A stretch of DNA of 64,000 nt from Helichrysum umbraculigerum (Eukaryota; Streptophyta; Magnoliopsida; Asterales; Asteraceae). Where the stretch lies: NCBI GenBank assembly GCA_949592205.1, contig CATIUR010000001.1:13593501-13657500 (forward strand). Reading direction: 5' to 3'. Positions 1 to 10,036 of this stretch are shown here, one piece after another (position 1 is the stretch's first letter; every line of letters starts with the position of its first letter). The notes under the pieces were generated by a model. That model had not been told where the DNA came from. It worked only from the letters and a program-made list of their open reading frames with translations, and did no database searches. A program made the translations under genes and the position numbers.

Positions 1-431
1 ACTAACTAATTTGGAATGTCAACCCTCTATAAATTATATACTAATTAATTACTGTTTCAATTCTTTATCAAAACCTTTCGAAACTTTAAGGTCAACTTTC
101 TATATATTAACATACGACTTTTTGTTTCTTTTAAAACTAAAAAGCAATCAATAGATTGTTGAATAATTGCAATAAATTAACTAAAATCTATTATAATCTA
201 AGTGTAATATATAAGTTTGAGTCTTAAATCTTAATTGTCTCATTTGCGAATAATATAATTATATTCAATTTAATTATTCTCTTGATATTGAACACTTAAA
301 TGCCATTTCATAACATTATTTTGTTTATAGATCAATTATTTTTATGCTTTATTTTTTATTCACTTTGTTAATTGTATTTACTTCACAATAAGAACTGACT
401 TCACAATGCTTACCCAATATTTATATTTATT

Positions 432-471
<40 letters not shown>

Positions 472-902
472 GAAATGTGATGATGTAAATATAACAAATT
501 GTTACAATGTTATTAGGTCTTTAAGCGAATCAAACGAAAACGAACGGATCATATTCATGTTCGTTCATTAAGTTTATCAAACAAAAGAATAAACATGAAC
601 GGATAAATGAACAATTCTTTTTGTTCATGTTCGTACACAAAAACGAACGAATATACAAACTATTGCATTCGTTTGTCAATATGTCACATGAACACAGACA
701 AACCTATACGGACAAAAAAGCTTCAAATTATACACCTATTATCATTATGATGGCGTCACTTGCATTACACGGGTCACAGATTAGTTTTAAATTTAATCTT
801 TTTGAGTTTTATTAATCTCGTTATAACCACTTTAACCTATTATCCATTGTTATATTAAATACTAGTTTTTATGATTTGTGCGATGCCCAAATATGTGTAT
901 CC
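1..902. other. AT-rich intergenic sequence
   Basis: No coding region or RNA gene is recognisable here. The stretch is strongly AT-rich. It holds a TAA microsatellite at 433-471, and around 525-660 a cluster of short words of the GTTCGTT/AACGAAC type in both orientations. This cluster could be the remains of a small inverted-repeat element, but I cannot place its ends. Confidence 0.6.
433..471. repeat. (TAA)n microsatellite
   Basis: About 12 uninterrupted TAA units. Simple sequence repeat with no other visible role. Confidence 0.95.
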
Positions 903-989
903 TATAACTATATTTTACATGATATTTTGCTTAATTAAACATTTTTGACAACTTTGACCTTGAATATTTTTATTTGTGTTATATAATAC

Positions 990-1110
990 TTGAGACCAAA
1001 GGGCTTTTGGTCTAGCGGTATCATGGTGCCCTTTCAATCATGTGATTGGGGTTCAAGATATATTCGTGGAAGTGGCCTAGTGGGTGTTGGAATAATACAA
1101 TATTATTTAA
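990..1110 (+). mobile_element. tRNA-derived SINE-like head
   Basis: The stretch has an internal Pol III promoter layout: an A-box-like TGGTCTAGCGG at 1008-1018 and a B-box-like GGTTCAAGA at 1050-1058, spaced about as in a tRNA. It does not fold into a usable tRNA (no matching acceptor stem that I can see), so a SINE or tRNA relic is more likely than a gene. About 50 bases just upstream (about 942-990) repeat a piece of the MITE at 1140-1391, which suggests that one copy was interrupted here. The 3' end is not defined. Confidence 0.45.
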
Positions 1111-1139
1111 CTAATGGCTGCTATTTATTTTATTATATA

Positions 1140-1391
1140 CTCCATCTGTCTGAGTTTTATTGTTCACTTTTGATTTTTGAAAGTTTTTTTGACAACTTTG
1201 ACCTTTAATATTTTTATTTGTGTTATATAATACTTAATGAAAATTATACCAATGAAAATATATTCAAAAGCCAATCTATTCATATATTTTGCATCAAATA
1301 TTATATAACACAAACAAAAATATTGAAGATTAAAGTTGAAATAAAAAACTCCAAAAGTCAATAGTGAACACTAAAACCGGGACGAATGGAG
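1140..1391. mobile_element. Stowaway-type MITE (Tc1/mariner)
   Basis: A 252-bp element whose ends are long imperfect inverted repeats. The left begins CTCCATCTGTC and the right ends GACGAATGGAG, matching the plant Stowaway CTCCxTCxGTCC-type terminus. It is flanked by TA at 1138-1139 and 1392-1393, the expected target duplication. It is non-coding, and the inverted arms would fold into a hairpin. Confidence 0.8.
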
Positions 1392-1914
1392 TATGTTTTA
1401 TTCGATGTGAAGGTTGGATGAATTTGACCAAGTAACAAACTCTTTTACTTGAAAGTGGAATTAGTAGTCCTGAAGTTCCTCCACGTTCACCATATTTTTC
1501 TCAACAATATGAAAGAGTTGTTGTCATGCTTTTGTTTAAATACCTCATGCGAGCTTCACATTGAGTATAACAAAAAACTCGATCAGTTTTCTTCACAACA
1601 GCTTATTTTCAATTGCTCCATTCTCATGAAACCTTCTGCTTTTACACACGATTGTTTGGCAAGCTCCAAGTCAGACTACCACGAGTGCACGGGTTAGTCG
1701 ACTGGTTGTGTTAACCTTGGGGAGTGAACGGCATTCTCGGTTGCACCACGGTCGTGCCGAAATTCGCTTTCAAGGCAGTGATTATATCACGGCGCAACTT
1801 TTGTTTCGATTAGTGTTTCTGATTACTGCTAATATTACTCACCTATTTCTTTGTTTTGTATTTTGTTCTTTTGATACGTGAAGTTGGTGGAAATTCTAGT
1901 TTGATTCCTAGTCT

Positions 1915-2100
1915 TTTAAAGAGAAGGAAACGATCATGGAGTAATGAGGAGGTGAATGTTTAGTGGAGTAGTGTGAAGAAGTACGGTAGAGGAAAATGGA
2001 AAATGATCTTAAGTATGTATCCGATCCGGATGTATTTGTTGAGAGAAGTGCGGTTGATCGATTTGAAGGACAAATGGAGGAATATGTCTGGTTATGAATC
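1915..2100 (+). pseudogene. Myb/telobox-type DNA-binding domain relic
   Basis: Reading the plus strand from about 1921 gives a Myb-like helix: KRRKRSWSNEEVN, then a TAG stop, then WSSVKKYGRGKWKMIL, and later LKDKWRNMSGYE. The VKKYGRGKW and LKDKWRNM words are typical of plant telomere-repeat-binding (TRB/TRFL) and related single-Myb proteins. The middle is out of frame: about 5 extra bases near 2018-2028 and 4 near 2054-2062, both within GATC-containing words, look like small duplications. With an in-frame stop as well it cannot be a working gene. No flanking exons were found. Confidence 0.6.
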
Positions 2101-2189
2101 CTAGATTGAATCCAAGAATGTTTGAGGTCATTTTGAACAACCTGGCCCGTTCTGCATAATATTTTGGTGCTTCGTGTATGCAATTTGTA

Positions 2190-3213
2190 GGTAACGTGAT
2201 TTGTCTTTTGACCCGTTATGGCTTGCTTTTGCTGTATAACTAACTTGGTGTAAATGGTTTTAGATCCTTATGCTCTGCTGTTGCTATGTAACCTGATGTA
2301 CTTAATGGTATGTCCTTGATGATATATGTAAAATGGAAGTTTGTACTTGCTGTATAGCTAATGGTGTTTCATGTATGTAATTAATGCTTTGCTTTTCAAT
2401 TATAATGATTTATGATTTTAAATTCTTGTGTAGTTCTACTTTATTGCTGTTGAATAAGTAATCAAAAGTTGATAATGGCATGTCTTAAGCAGAAATCTGA
2501 TTTGGCTCAGACACAATTGCATCTTATTTTATGTAATTGATTTCATATAGTTTGACTTTAATCTTTATTGCTGCAAGTATGAAATAGTCTCGGTTAATAA
2601 GAGCAATTTGAAGCTCTTAAGTGGCAGTTTTGCTTCAATGATCTGACTAGAATGTTTCAAACTTAATAATTAATCACAAATTTAAACAATAATAACCCAA
2701 AATATTCGACTACTATACTGATCAACTTTGGTTCAAAGGTTTAAATAGAAAGATTTCAATGTATTTCAACTCGTCAGGGTCGTATCAGTTTCAATCACAA
2801 TGTATCATGTTAGTATGGCATCTTGCAAGCTCACAAGTGTATTACACGATCATCAGATACTTTATCGATATATTATTACCGTATTGATTTTTTTTGTTTT
2901 TAGAAAAAAAGGCAGAAGCTTACGAGATTCTTATATTTCAAATACTTCTTTAAGTATGGAACAGCCATATTCTTATTTACAGATTACAGATATAAAACAG
3001 AACATCCTCTTGAATGGCAGTTTTTTCTTCAATAAATGATGTTCTCAGTAAGAAGGTTTCATGCTTAATAAATCATAACTGTGACGACAATAACAAACCA
3101 AAAAAAAAACAAAAAAAAAAAAACACCAATAACTTGAAGTATATGAGCAGTAACGAAGGCTACAGCCCACAAAAAGCACTAAAAACATACCTAAACCGCT
3201 AAGCGTGGATGCA
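2190..3213. other. Intergenic sequence, no feature seen
   Basis: AT-rich DNA with only short chance reading frames and an A-rich run at 3101-3122. It is probably the downstream flank of the minus-strand F-box relic. Confidence 0.6.
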
Positions 3214-4484
3214 TCAAACGCTGTAGAGAGACGCTTTGAACTGATGTGCATACGGAAATTGAGAAACTAATTTCGCACCATATTTGTCAGAGACTCTAAA
3301 CTTATGGAGCTTGTAAAACGTCTTTGCTACCAGATTGAATCTGAAAGCTATGCCGGCTATTTCTGGTACGAAGAAGGATTCATCTTCTTTTTCGCCCAAA
3401 ACATCAGATAGTACTCTAAACTTGAATATGAAACCGGGTTCAGGGTTTACAACTTCAGGTAACGATCTACCAACTTGGTTAAGATCGACATGGTATTTCA
3501 CAAACCATTCTGAATAATCTCTCTTTAACTCGTGAATTTTGAGCTTCGAATTGTTAGGAGAATCAGTTTCAACAGCAAGTAAGTGATCCCGAGACTCAAA
3601 CATATCATTCGAACTGAGAGAAAGTAAAGAGGTCTGTATTTGACATACAATCTCTTCATCCAAATTGAAATACCAAAACAATCCATCTTTGTTAAACCAA
3701 TGAACGGCATTGTTCCAATAAACACCAGGACCATAATTAATATGAGTATTATGTATATCAAATAAATACGTACAGGAAGGCTTCCAAGTGCAAGTTTCTG
3801 AGGTATAAATTCCTATAAAGTAGTCGCATGGTCCAATCTTACTAACAGATACGATTTTGTAGTAAGGTGATCTTGAAGGATCAAACGCTAAGGTCATACG
3901 AGAAAAATAATTTGCATTATAAATTTCGTGCTTAGGAAGCCTAGTGCCCTAGTGAATTGGTTTATAGTTGGATTATATATGTAGCGATTGATAGTCAACG
4001 GCTTCTTGTGACAACAACACAAGATTAATCCATTACAAGAGTGCACAATATGCATTCTTTTATCATCTGGATCGAAATTCAGGTTTATGGAAGGCGCTTT
4101 ACCCCGATTTTTTATGTCGAATGGGACAAACTCATGGTCTTGGTACGACATGTTAATCTTAACCGGGACGTAGAGACCATAAGGAGGATCTGGAGTGATG
4201 TTTTGGAAGAGTTTAAAGCTAGGATTTGAGATAACAGAGTACCAGTGTTTAGATACAGACTTAAACCGAAGCAATGATCTTACGGGTAATCGTAAAATAA
4301 TTTCCATCCCAAAGTCGTCGCAGGAACCAACTTTATCAGCCACAAGCAACGATGACGATTGAGTGTTTGTCATCTTAACGAAAGAAACATCGCTTTCGTT
4401 AACTCGGATTCTTTTGGTATTTGTTACAAGCATGTTATTCGTCCTCATCGATGAATATCTAATGTATTTTCTGTTGAGCAGCAA
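3214..4484 (-). pseudogene. F-box protein with F-box-associated domain, frameshifted
   Basis: The minus strand encodes an F-box protein, the substrate receptor of an SCF ubiquitin ligase. The first frame (4484 to 3894, 196 codons) has the F-box core around residues 58-95 (EIILRLPVRSLLRFKSVSKH, then WYSVISNPSF), which in this family contacts SKP1. The second frame (3897 to 3214) carries the F-box-associated repeat region, recognisable from LAFDPSRSPYYKIV. The family normally has both in one exon. Here the frame breaks around 3930-3950: the words before it read NPTINQFT in one frame and the continuation (YNANYFSRM) reads in another, so a single-base indel is the simplest explanation. Partner specificity cannot be read from sequence. 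It is probably a dead member of the very large plant F-box family; a sequencing error is the alternative. Confidence 0.8.
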
Positions 4485-4831
4485 TTTAACAATCTGATAA
4501 AAAAGACCAATGCTGTAAAACTTGTTATACTCTCGGTGGGTTCAGAACGAAGGTCCCGAAAAGAATGTGAGAAGAGACGATATATATTGTAAAGAGAGAT
4601 TCTAATTTACTCTAATTGTTTTTTACACACTTTTATTCCATTGTTTAACTTTTCATAGAAGATTAAAATTGTTTTCTAGTCCAATTAGGATTCTAGTTCC
4701 AATTAATCTAAGAATAGGATCCATCACTCTATATTAGACAATTTCATATTTTTTTACACATAAAATAAAATCTAATTCTAATCGGGATCGTTTCCTTCAT
4801 CTCCACGGAGAATATCGTAATATGTATTATA

Positions 4832-4861
4832 CTAGACTGTATACCCGTATATTATACGGGG
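4832..4861 (-). mobile_element. Helitron-like 3' terminus
   Basis: Read on the minus strand this is a perfect 7-bp stem with a 3-nt loop (CCCGTAT/ATACGGG at 4844-4860), followed 8 nt later by CTAG and then T. A short GC-rich hairpin just before a terminal CTRR is the diagnostic 3' end of a Helitron. The matching TC 5' end was not located. Confidence 0.55.
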
Positions 4862-5210
4862 TTGGACGAATACAAATAGATTTTAAAAGTTGTTGATACG
4901 AAGGATTAAATCTCATCAACGCATCATCAAATCAAATTGTGATATGATAATAGTCCTAATATATTACGAATACCTATTGTGATAGGATAATAGTGCTAAT
5001 GTATTATGAATACCTATTTGGATAAAGTTATCATAATTACTTTTCTTTATATAATAAATAATTGTTGATTTATGATGTCACTAAATCCTACAATTTAACT
5101 AATTGGACAAAATTGAGTAATTCTATTGGTTAATTAGATTTTTGATGAGATCATCAACTGTTTCTTATATATAATTTAAGATATTTACTAAGTTACTTTT
5201 GTTTACTAAT

Positions 5211-5260
5211 GGCCATGGTAGCTTAGTGGTTAAGCCCTTTGTGTTTCAAGCCTTAGCCAC
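5211..5260 (+). mobile_element. Possible SINE head
   Basis: A-box-like TAGCTTAGTGG at 5219-5229 followed by a degenerate B-box-like GTTTCAAGCC at 5243-5252. The spacing is shorter than in a tRNA and there is no clear tail, so this is a weak call. Confidence 0.3.
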
Positions 5261-5850
5261 TTTTTCGGCTCCCCAATTAGAGATTGATGGCTTAGATTGG
5301 TTTAAAGTATGTACATTTAACTCCTCTAACAATAATTTGATAACTTTTTATATACAATTAAGATACATATGATTTTTAAAAAGTCTATCCGGCTTTGTTC
5401 TAATTTTTTCAAATTTATTCGTAGGTGATTTCGATGCACAAACTTTTGTAGACTTGATTAAATTCAACGTTCCTTAATGACAATGGTGATGATAAAGCCA
5501 TTATGTGATGGAAAAAAAAAAGTGTGATGGAAAAACCTTTAAATGTATATATCAATTAATATTGGACTATGTCAGTCACATTCAAAGTTTATATAGAAAA
5601 ATTTCGATCTCTTTTGACTTTATCAAATTTTAGAATTTACCTGTGTGTGTCATGATTCTTGCATCAATCAACGACCCATTAACATATCGAAACTAATGGT
5701 AATATAACTTGTATTATGCACATTACCATATAGATATTTGAAATAGTATGTGTAATGATCTATCCTTTAGTTATTACTTGAAACACATTGTATATGTTAA
5801 CGCCTTAGTTTTTTTTTAATTTTTCCCAAACCTTATTGGGTCCGGTTCAC

Positions 5851-7740
5851 AGGGGAACCCTCCCTTTTGAGAGGGAGGGAGAGCACCTTCAAATATTACC
5901 CCTCCACTTTTTCAATTTTACATTTAACTCCCTTCAACTTCCTCCACCTACACTCCCTCTTTCATTAACCCACTCCACCTCCCATTTTCCATCTCTTTCT
6001 CTCACAAAAACACACACAACTCTTTAATTCTCTCTCACTTTCTACAAAACACACAAACCCTAACTAACAACCACCACCACCGTTCACCGACGCCGCTGCC
6101 ACCACCGTTCACCGACGTCATCACCGTCGCCACCGTTCGTCGTCGTCACCACTCCACCGCCGCTCCACCGTAGTTCCATTGCTTCTCCACCGTCATTCCA
6201 TCGCTGCTCTACCGTCGCTCCACCGCTCCTCCACCATCACCGTTTTCGTCTTCGTGACATGAGAAAATAGATCTACTTTTTAGATCTATTTTTTAGATCA
6301 CCATTACTTTGTAAAACTTTTCGATTTAAGATGAAATAGACCTTTGAAATTCGTAGATCTAAGATGTAAAAAGTAGATCTGAAAAGTAGATCGACTTTTT
6401 AGATCTAGATCTACTTTTTAGATCTATAAAAAAATTCGACTGCATCTTGCATTTTTTAGAACTTTAATGTGTTTGTAAATTTTAATTTTATTTTTAAATT
6501 CATAAAGTTAGTATTACTTGTTTACTGAATGTTGTATATTAGTTACTGCATCTTACGATTTGTAGTGATTTTATGTTTTTCTGTAACTTTAATTTTATAC
6601 TAGAAAAATTGTAATACTTTTTTTACTGCATGTTGTTTATTGTTACTGCATTTTATGTTTGTTTTTAGCTTTTTATGTGTTGAAATAAAAAAACTACTTA
6701 TACTTATTTTACTGCATCTTATGTAAATCATGGTTTTATTCTTGAAGTTAAAAAATTAATATTACATGTTTACTGAATCTTATGTTGTTTTAGCTTTTTA
6801 TGTGTTCAAATAAAAAAACTAATTATACTTATTTTACTGCATCTTATGTAAAATCTTGGTTTTATTCTCGAATCTAAGAAATTAATACTACATGTTTACT
6901 GAATCTTGTATATTCTTACTGCATCTTATGTTGTTTTATCATTTTATGTTTTCAAATAAAAAAACTACTTACACTTATTATACTGCATCTTATTAAAAGT
7001 ATGATTCAGTGGTTTTACATTGTAATGAAACATGATGCAGTGGTTTTAATTTAGTGTAGTGTATTAATTTAAAATCAAGATGTATGGTTTTAAACTAAAC
7101 ACAAGATGCAGTGGTTTTAAAAGTATGATTCAGTGGTTTTACATTTGTCATGAAACATGATGCAGTGATTCTAATTAAACACAAGATGCAGTGGTTTTAA
7201 AAGTATGATTAAGTGGTTTTATATTGTTATGAAACATGATGTAGTGATTCTAATTAAACATGATGCAATGTATTTTATTAAAAAAGAATGATGCAGTGTT
7301 TCTAATTAAAAAAATATGATGTAGTGGTTTAAAAGTAAACACGTGATGCAATGAACTTTAAAAAGTGTGATTTACAAAAAAAAAAATTTTAAAAAAAATT
7401 AAAGAAAAATTCTTAAAAAAAACAATTTTAAAAAAAAAATAAAAAATTGTCGCCGGAATCTGACGGTGGCGGCCGGAATCCGGCGGTGGCTCCCGGAATC
7501 CGGCGGCGGCTAGGTGGGGGTGGTGGGGTAGGGTGGGAAATAAGATGGAAGGATGAGAGAGAAGAAAGTGGAGGGGTAAAAAATAAATGGGATGAAATGT
7601 GGAAGGGGTGTAAATGTAAAATAAATGTTATGCTTTTTTTCCTTAACATATGCCATCACTTTTCATCCTAATTATAAAAATGTCACTCCACCCCTTTTTT
7701 ATTGGTGCCATTTGGTTCCCTCCTAAAAGAGGGTTCCCCT
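5851..7740. mobile_element. 1.9-kb terminal-inverted-repeat element, non-autonomous
   Basis: The ends are inverted copies: AGGGGAACCCTC at 5851-5862 and its reverse complement at 7729-7740, with weaker matching inward (GAGGGAGGGAGAGCACC against GAGGGAACCAAATGGCACC). Inside, 5880-6250 is CT- and CCACC-rich, with proline/threonine-like triplets resembling a gene 5' leader. From about 6460-6990 copies of TACTGCATCTTATG occur, and from about 7000-7340 the opposite orientation (GATGCAGTGGTTTTA), so the middle is itself a loose inverted repeat. Three GCCGGAATC units lie at about 7450-7510. No transposase frame is present and I found no target duplication. A Mutator-type Pack element is possible, but superfamily assignment is open. 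Confidence 0.55.
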
Positions 7741-8034
7741 CTGATTTTAGCACTGTTTTACCCATTATGATGACTTTATAATTGTTTGTGATTTGCAATC
7801 TTTCATCTTTCATATATAATAATAAGTAAACAATAAATATATGTTTCTTTAGTTACAATACAATCTCATAGAGAAGATTATCTAAATCTTTTTTTATTAT
7901 AGAAAATTAAAAATTATTAATATATCACAATCCCTAAGTTATCCACGAAAACAAATATATCGTTACTTAATTTTTATCAAAAAGAATTTTAGATAAGATT
8001 AACTATATCTTTTGATTTTATTATTATACTTATA

Positions 8035-8064
8035 CTAGATCGCAAACCCGTGTAGTCACACGGG
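8035..8064 (-). mobile_element. Helitron-like 3' terminus
   Basis: On the minus strand a 7-bp stem with a 4-nt loop (CCCGTGT/ACACGGG, 8047-8064) is followed 8 nt later by CTAG then T. It has the same architecture as the end at 4832 and the same orientation. It lies about 180 bp outside the left end of the large MULE. Confidence 0.55.
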
Positions 8065-8236
8065 GCATTGATTAATTAATTAAATTAAAGGTCCTAATTT
8101 TAATTTAACTAAAATAGATGGACTTAATTGATTAATTAAGCTTGATTTAAATTGATGATGTCATAACCATGTTTCCTATATATAATTTATAAGATACTTA
8201 TAGTAAATTCTAATTATACTTTTATAATATATACTA

Positions 8237-8245
8237 TATATACTA
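8237..8245. repeat. Left target-site duplication of the MULE
   Basis: TATATACTA, identical to 40253-40261 directly outside the other terminus. Nine base pairs is the standard duplication length for Mutator-like elements. The word is AT-rich, so its weight comes from its exact position against both termini. Confidence 0.8.
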
Positions 8246-8475
8246 GAGAAAATTACCACATTGGTCGGTCAAACGGGTTGTATTAATGTAGTAGTCAATG
8301 TCAGACCAAATTTTACGTTTATAGTCATAGATTTCGCCTAAATGTAATTTTGTTAGGCGAAGTTGGCGCGTCCAATCCGTGAATGACACATGGCAATTTT
8401 AATAAATTCTTCGCCTAAATGTATTAAAAAAAAAATTTTCGCCTAAAAGGAATTTTGTTTAGGCGATTTAGGCGA
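8246..8475 (+). repeat. Left terminal region / TIR of the MULE
   Basis: It matches the right end in inverted orientation over about the first 130-200 bp. It contains several TTCGCCTAAA motifs (about 8333, 8410, 8441) and inverse copies (TTAGGCGAA, about 8354; TTTAGGCGAAAT, about 8468). The terminal repeat is therefore made of the same word as the internal promoter arrays. Confidence 0.7.
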
Positions 8476-10036
8476 AATTAGGAATTTTTCGATCTCTGCG
8501 CGAATCAGATTACTTGTAATGCTGTTTCCTACTCTGACATTTAACCCAAAGAAAATCCGGCCAAAATTTTCTCTCATGGGTAAACAATTCCGGCGAAGTG
8601 GGTAATAATGCAGGCATGAAAACAAGTTATGGTAGCTAGCTTGGGTACATCAGATCTCGTCAATATCTCCGGGTAAAAACCTCCATTGGAATTCCGGGCA
8701 AAAATGTGTTAAAAGAGAAGGAGAAGGTCCTCCCAAAAACTAATCTAAAAGAGGTAATTTTCTTAGTGACAACAAGCTAACGGTGTTTACTATTACTGTT
8801 TTCTTCATTTTAGTCATGTTTATTGTTAGTTTTTTTTTAATATAAATGACATTAATATGTTATGATACATTTTGTGCTTAACTTATTTATATGGTGAAAA
8901 GGTTTTTTTATTTTTATGATTGTGAAATTGTTGTTTCTGCTGTGTTTTCGCTGTTGGCGAATGGGTGCAAGGTAGTAGAAGGTAGTTGATAGTTATAATA
9001 TTCTTAGGATAGGTAGAAGGAAGTTAATAGTTGATAAGGTTTCGGTAACATTGGTACATACCATTTAGCATGATAAATCAACGTTTGCAACACAATAAGA
9101 AGATGTGGAAATTAATATATTAGTGCTACACTAGTACAAGATGCAAAGTACTTTTAAGTGAACATAAGAATTGGAACCTGAATCTTGACATAGCAAACTT
9201 TAATACATTTGCATCAAGTAACGGAAAATGTCTATCACCTCAATCAATTTAGTATTAAGGTTTGCTCTAGTCATGGTATTTCCTAATATATACCAACTGC
9301 AAATAGCATAAAAACGTGACTACTCATGTAAGGTTGAACTAAATTCAAAAGTTCATAACATTAAAACCATCATGAGCTAACGTAAGAATGTGTAAGTATT
9401 ACATGAGTTGAATATTCAACATTTAGAAGCACGGGTTTGTAAAACTGCAAATTACAAAATCAATGTCTAAACCATCCAATCTTTTAATCATATCTGCCTA
9501 TTGTTACCCACAGTCAAATATTATATAAAATTGAATAGTCCAACTTGAGAAGGTTGCTAGTATTCATAAGTAAATGGTTTTAAAATGTCCCTGTAATATA
9601 TTCTAGTGTTACTTATGCCTTTTTATTCAACAAATGCAAGCTTTAATTATGTATTTTTTTGTTTGGTTATTTTAGTTATGCCTTTTTATATTGCAAATGC
9701 AAGCTTGAGTTGACTGCATCGATAGAAGAATGATTAATGATTGCTGCTCGTCACAAAGTATAGACTAATTTTCCGGTAATTTGCATCTCATATCTTGTTT
9801 AGTGAAAAGTACTGTTTGGCATAAACACTAGATTAAAAAGTAACATGGTTGTGTAATATAATTTTTTTCCCAGGTAGAAGTTCTTTTTTTATGATGATAG
9901 TAACTGATGAAATGCATATGAGACCACCAAGAGATTGAATCAACAATGAACATAGTATGATTTCTAAGCCAAGCTCCTTATATTGTATTTGTAATAAAAG
10001 TATACAAGTTAGTATATTATTTAGTTACATGTGCAG
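8476..10036 (+). other. 5' arm of the MULE; presumed first exon and intron of the left protease gene
   Basis: No continuous coding sequence. By analogy with the right-hand gene, which has a 9-codon first exon and an intron of about 800 bp, the start codon and a long first intron should lie here. I could not pick the exon with confidence. An acceptor TGTGCAG closes the region at 10036. Confidence 0.4.

Larger units (their letters stand above)
4485..5850. other. Intergenic sequence with transposon traces
   Basis: AT-rich. It contains a Helitron-like 3' end (4832-4861) and a second tRNA-like SINE head near 5219-5252. Nothing else is recognisable. Confidence 0.55.

Noticed and set aside
1001..1075. 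tRNA gene
   Set aside because: A- and B-box-like words are present, but I see no acceptor stem and the B-box-side arm is poor; a SINE or tRNA relic fits better.
7447..7671. Gly/Arg-rich protein
   Set aside because: GC-rich GCCGGAATC repeats at the edge of a non-autonomous element, open on both strands, without a domain.
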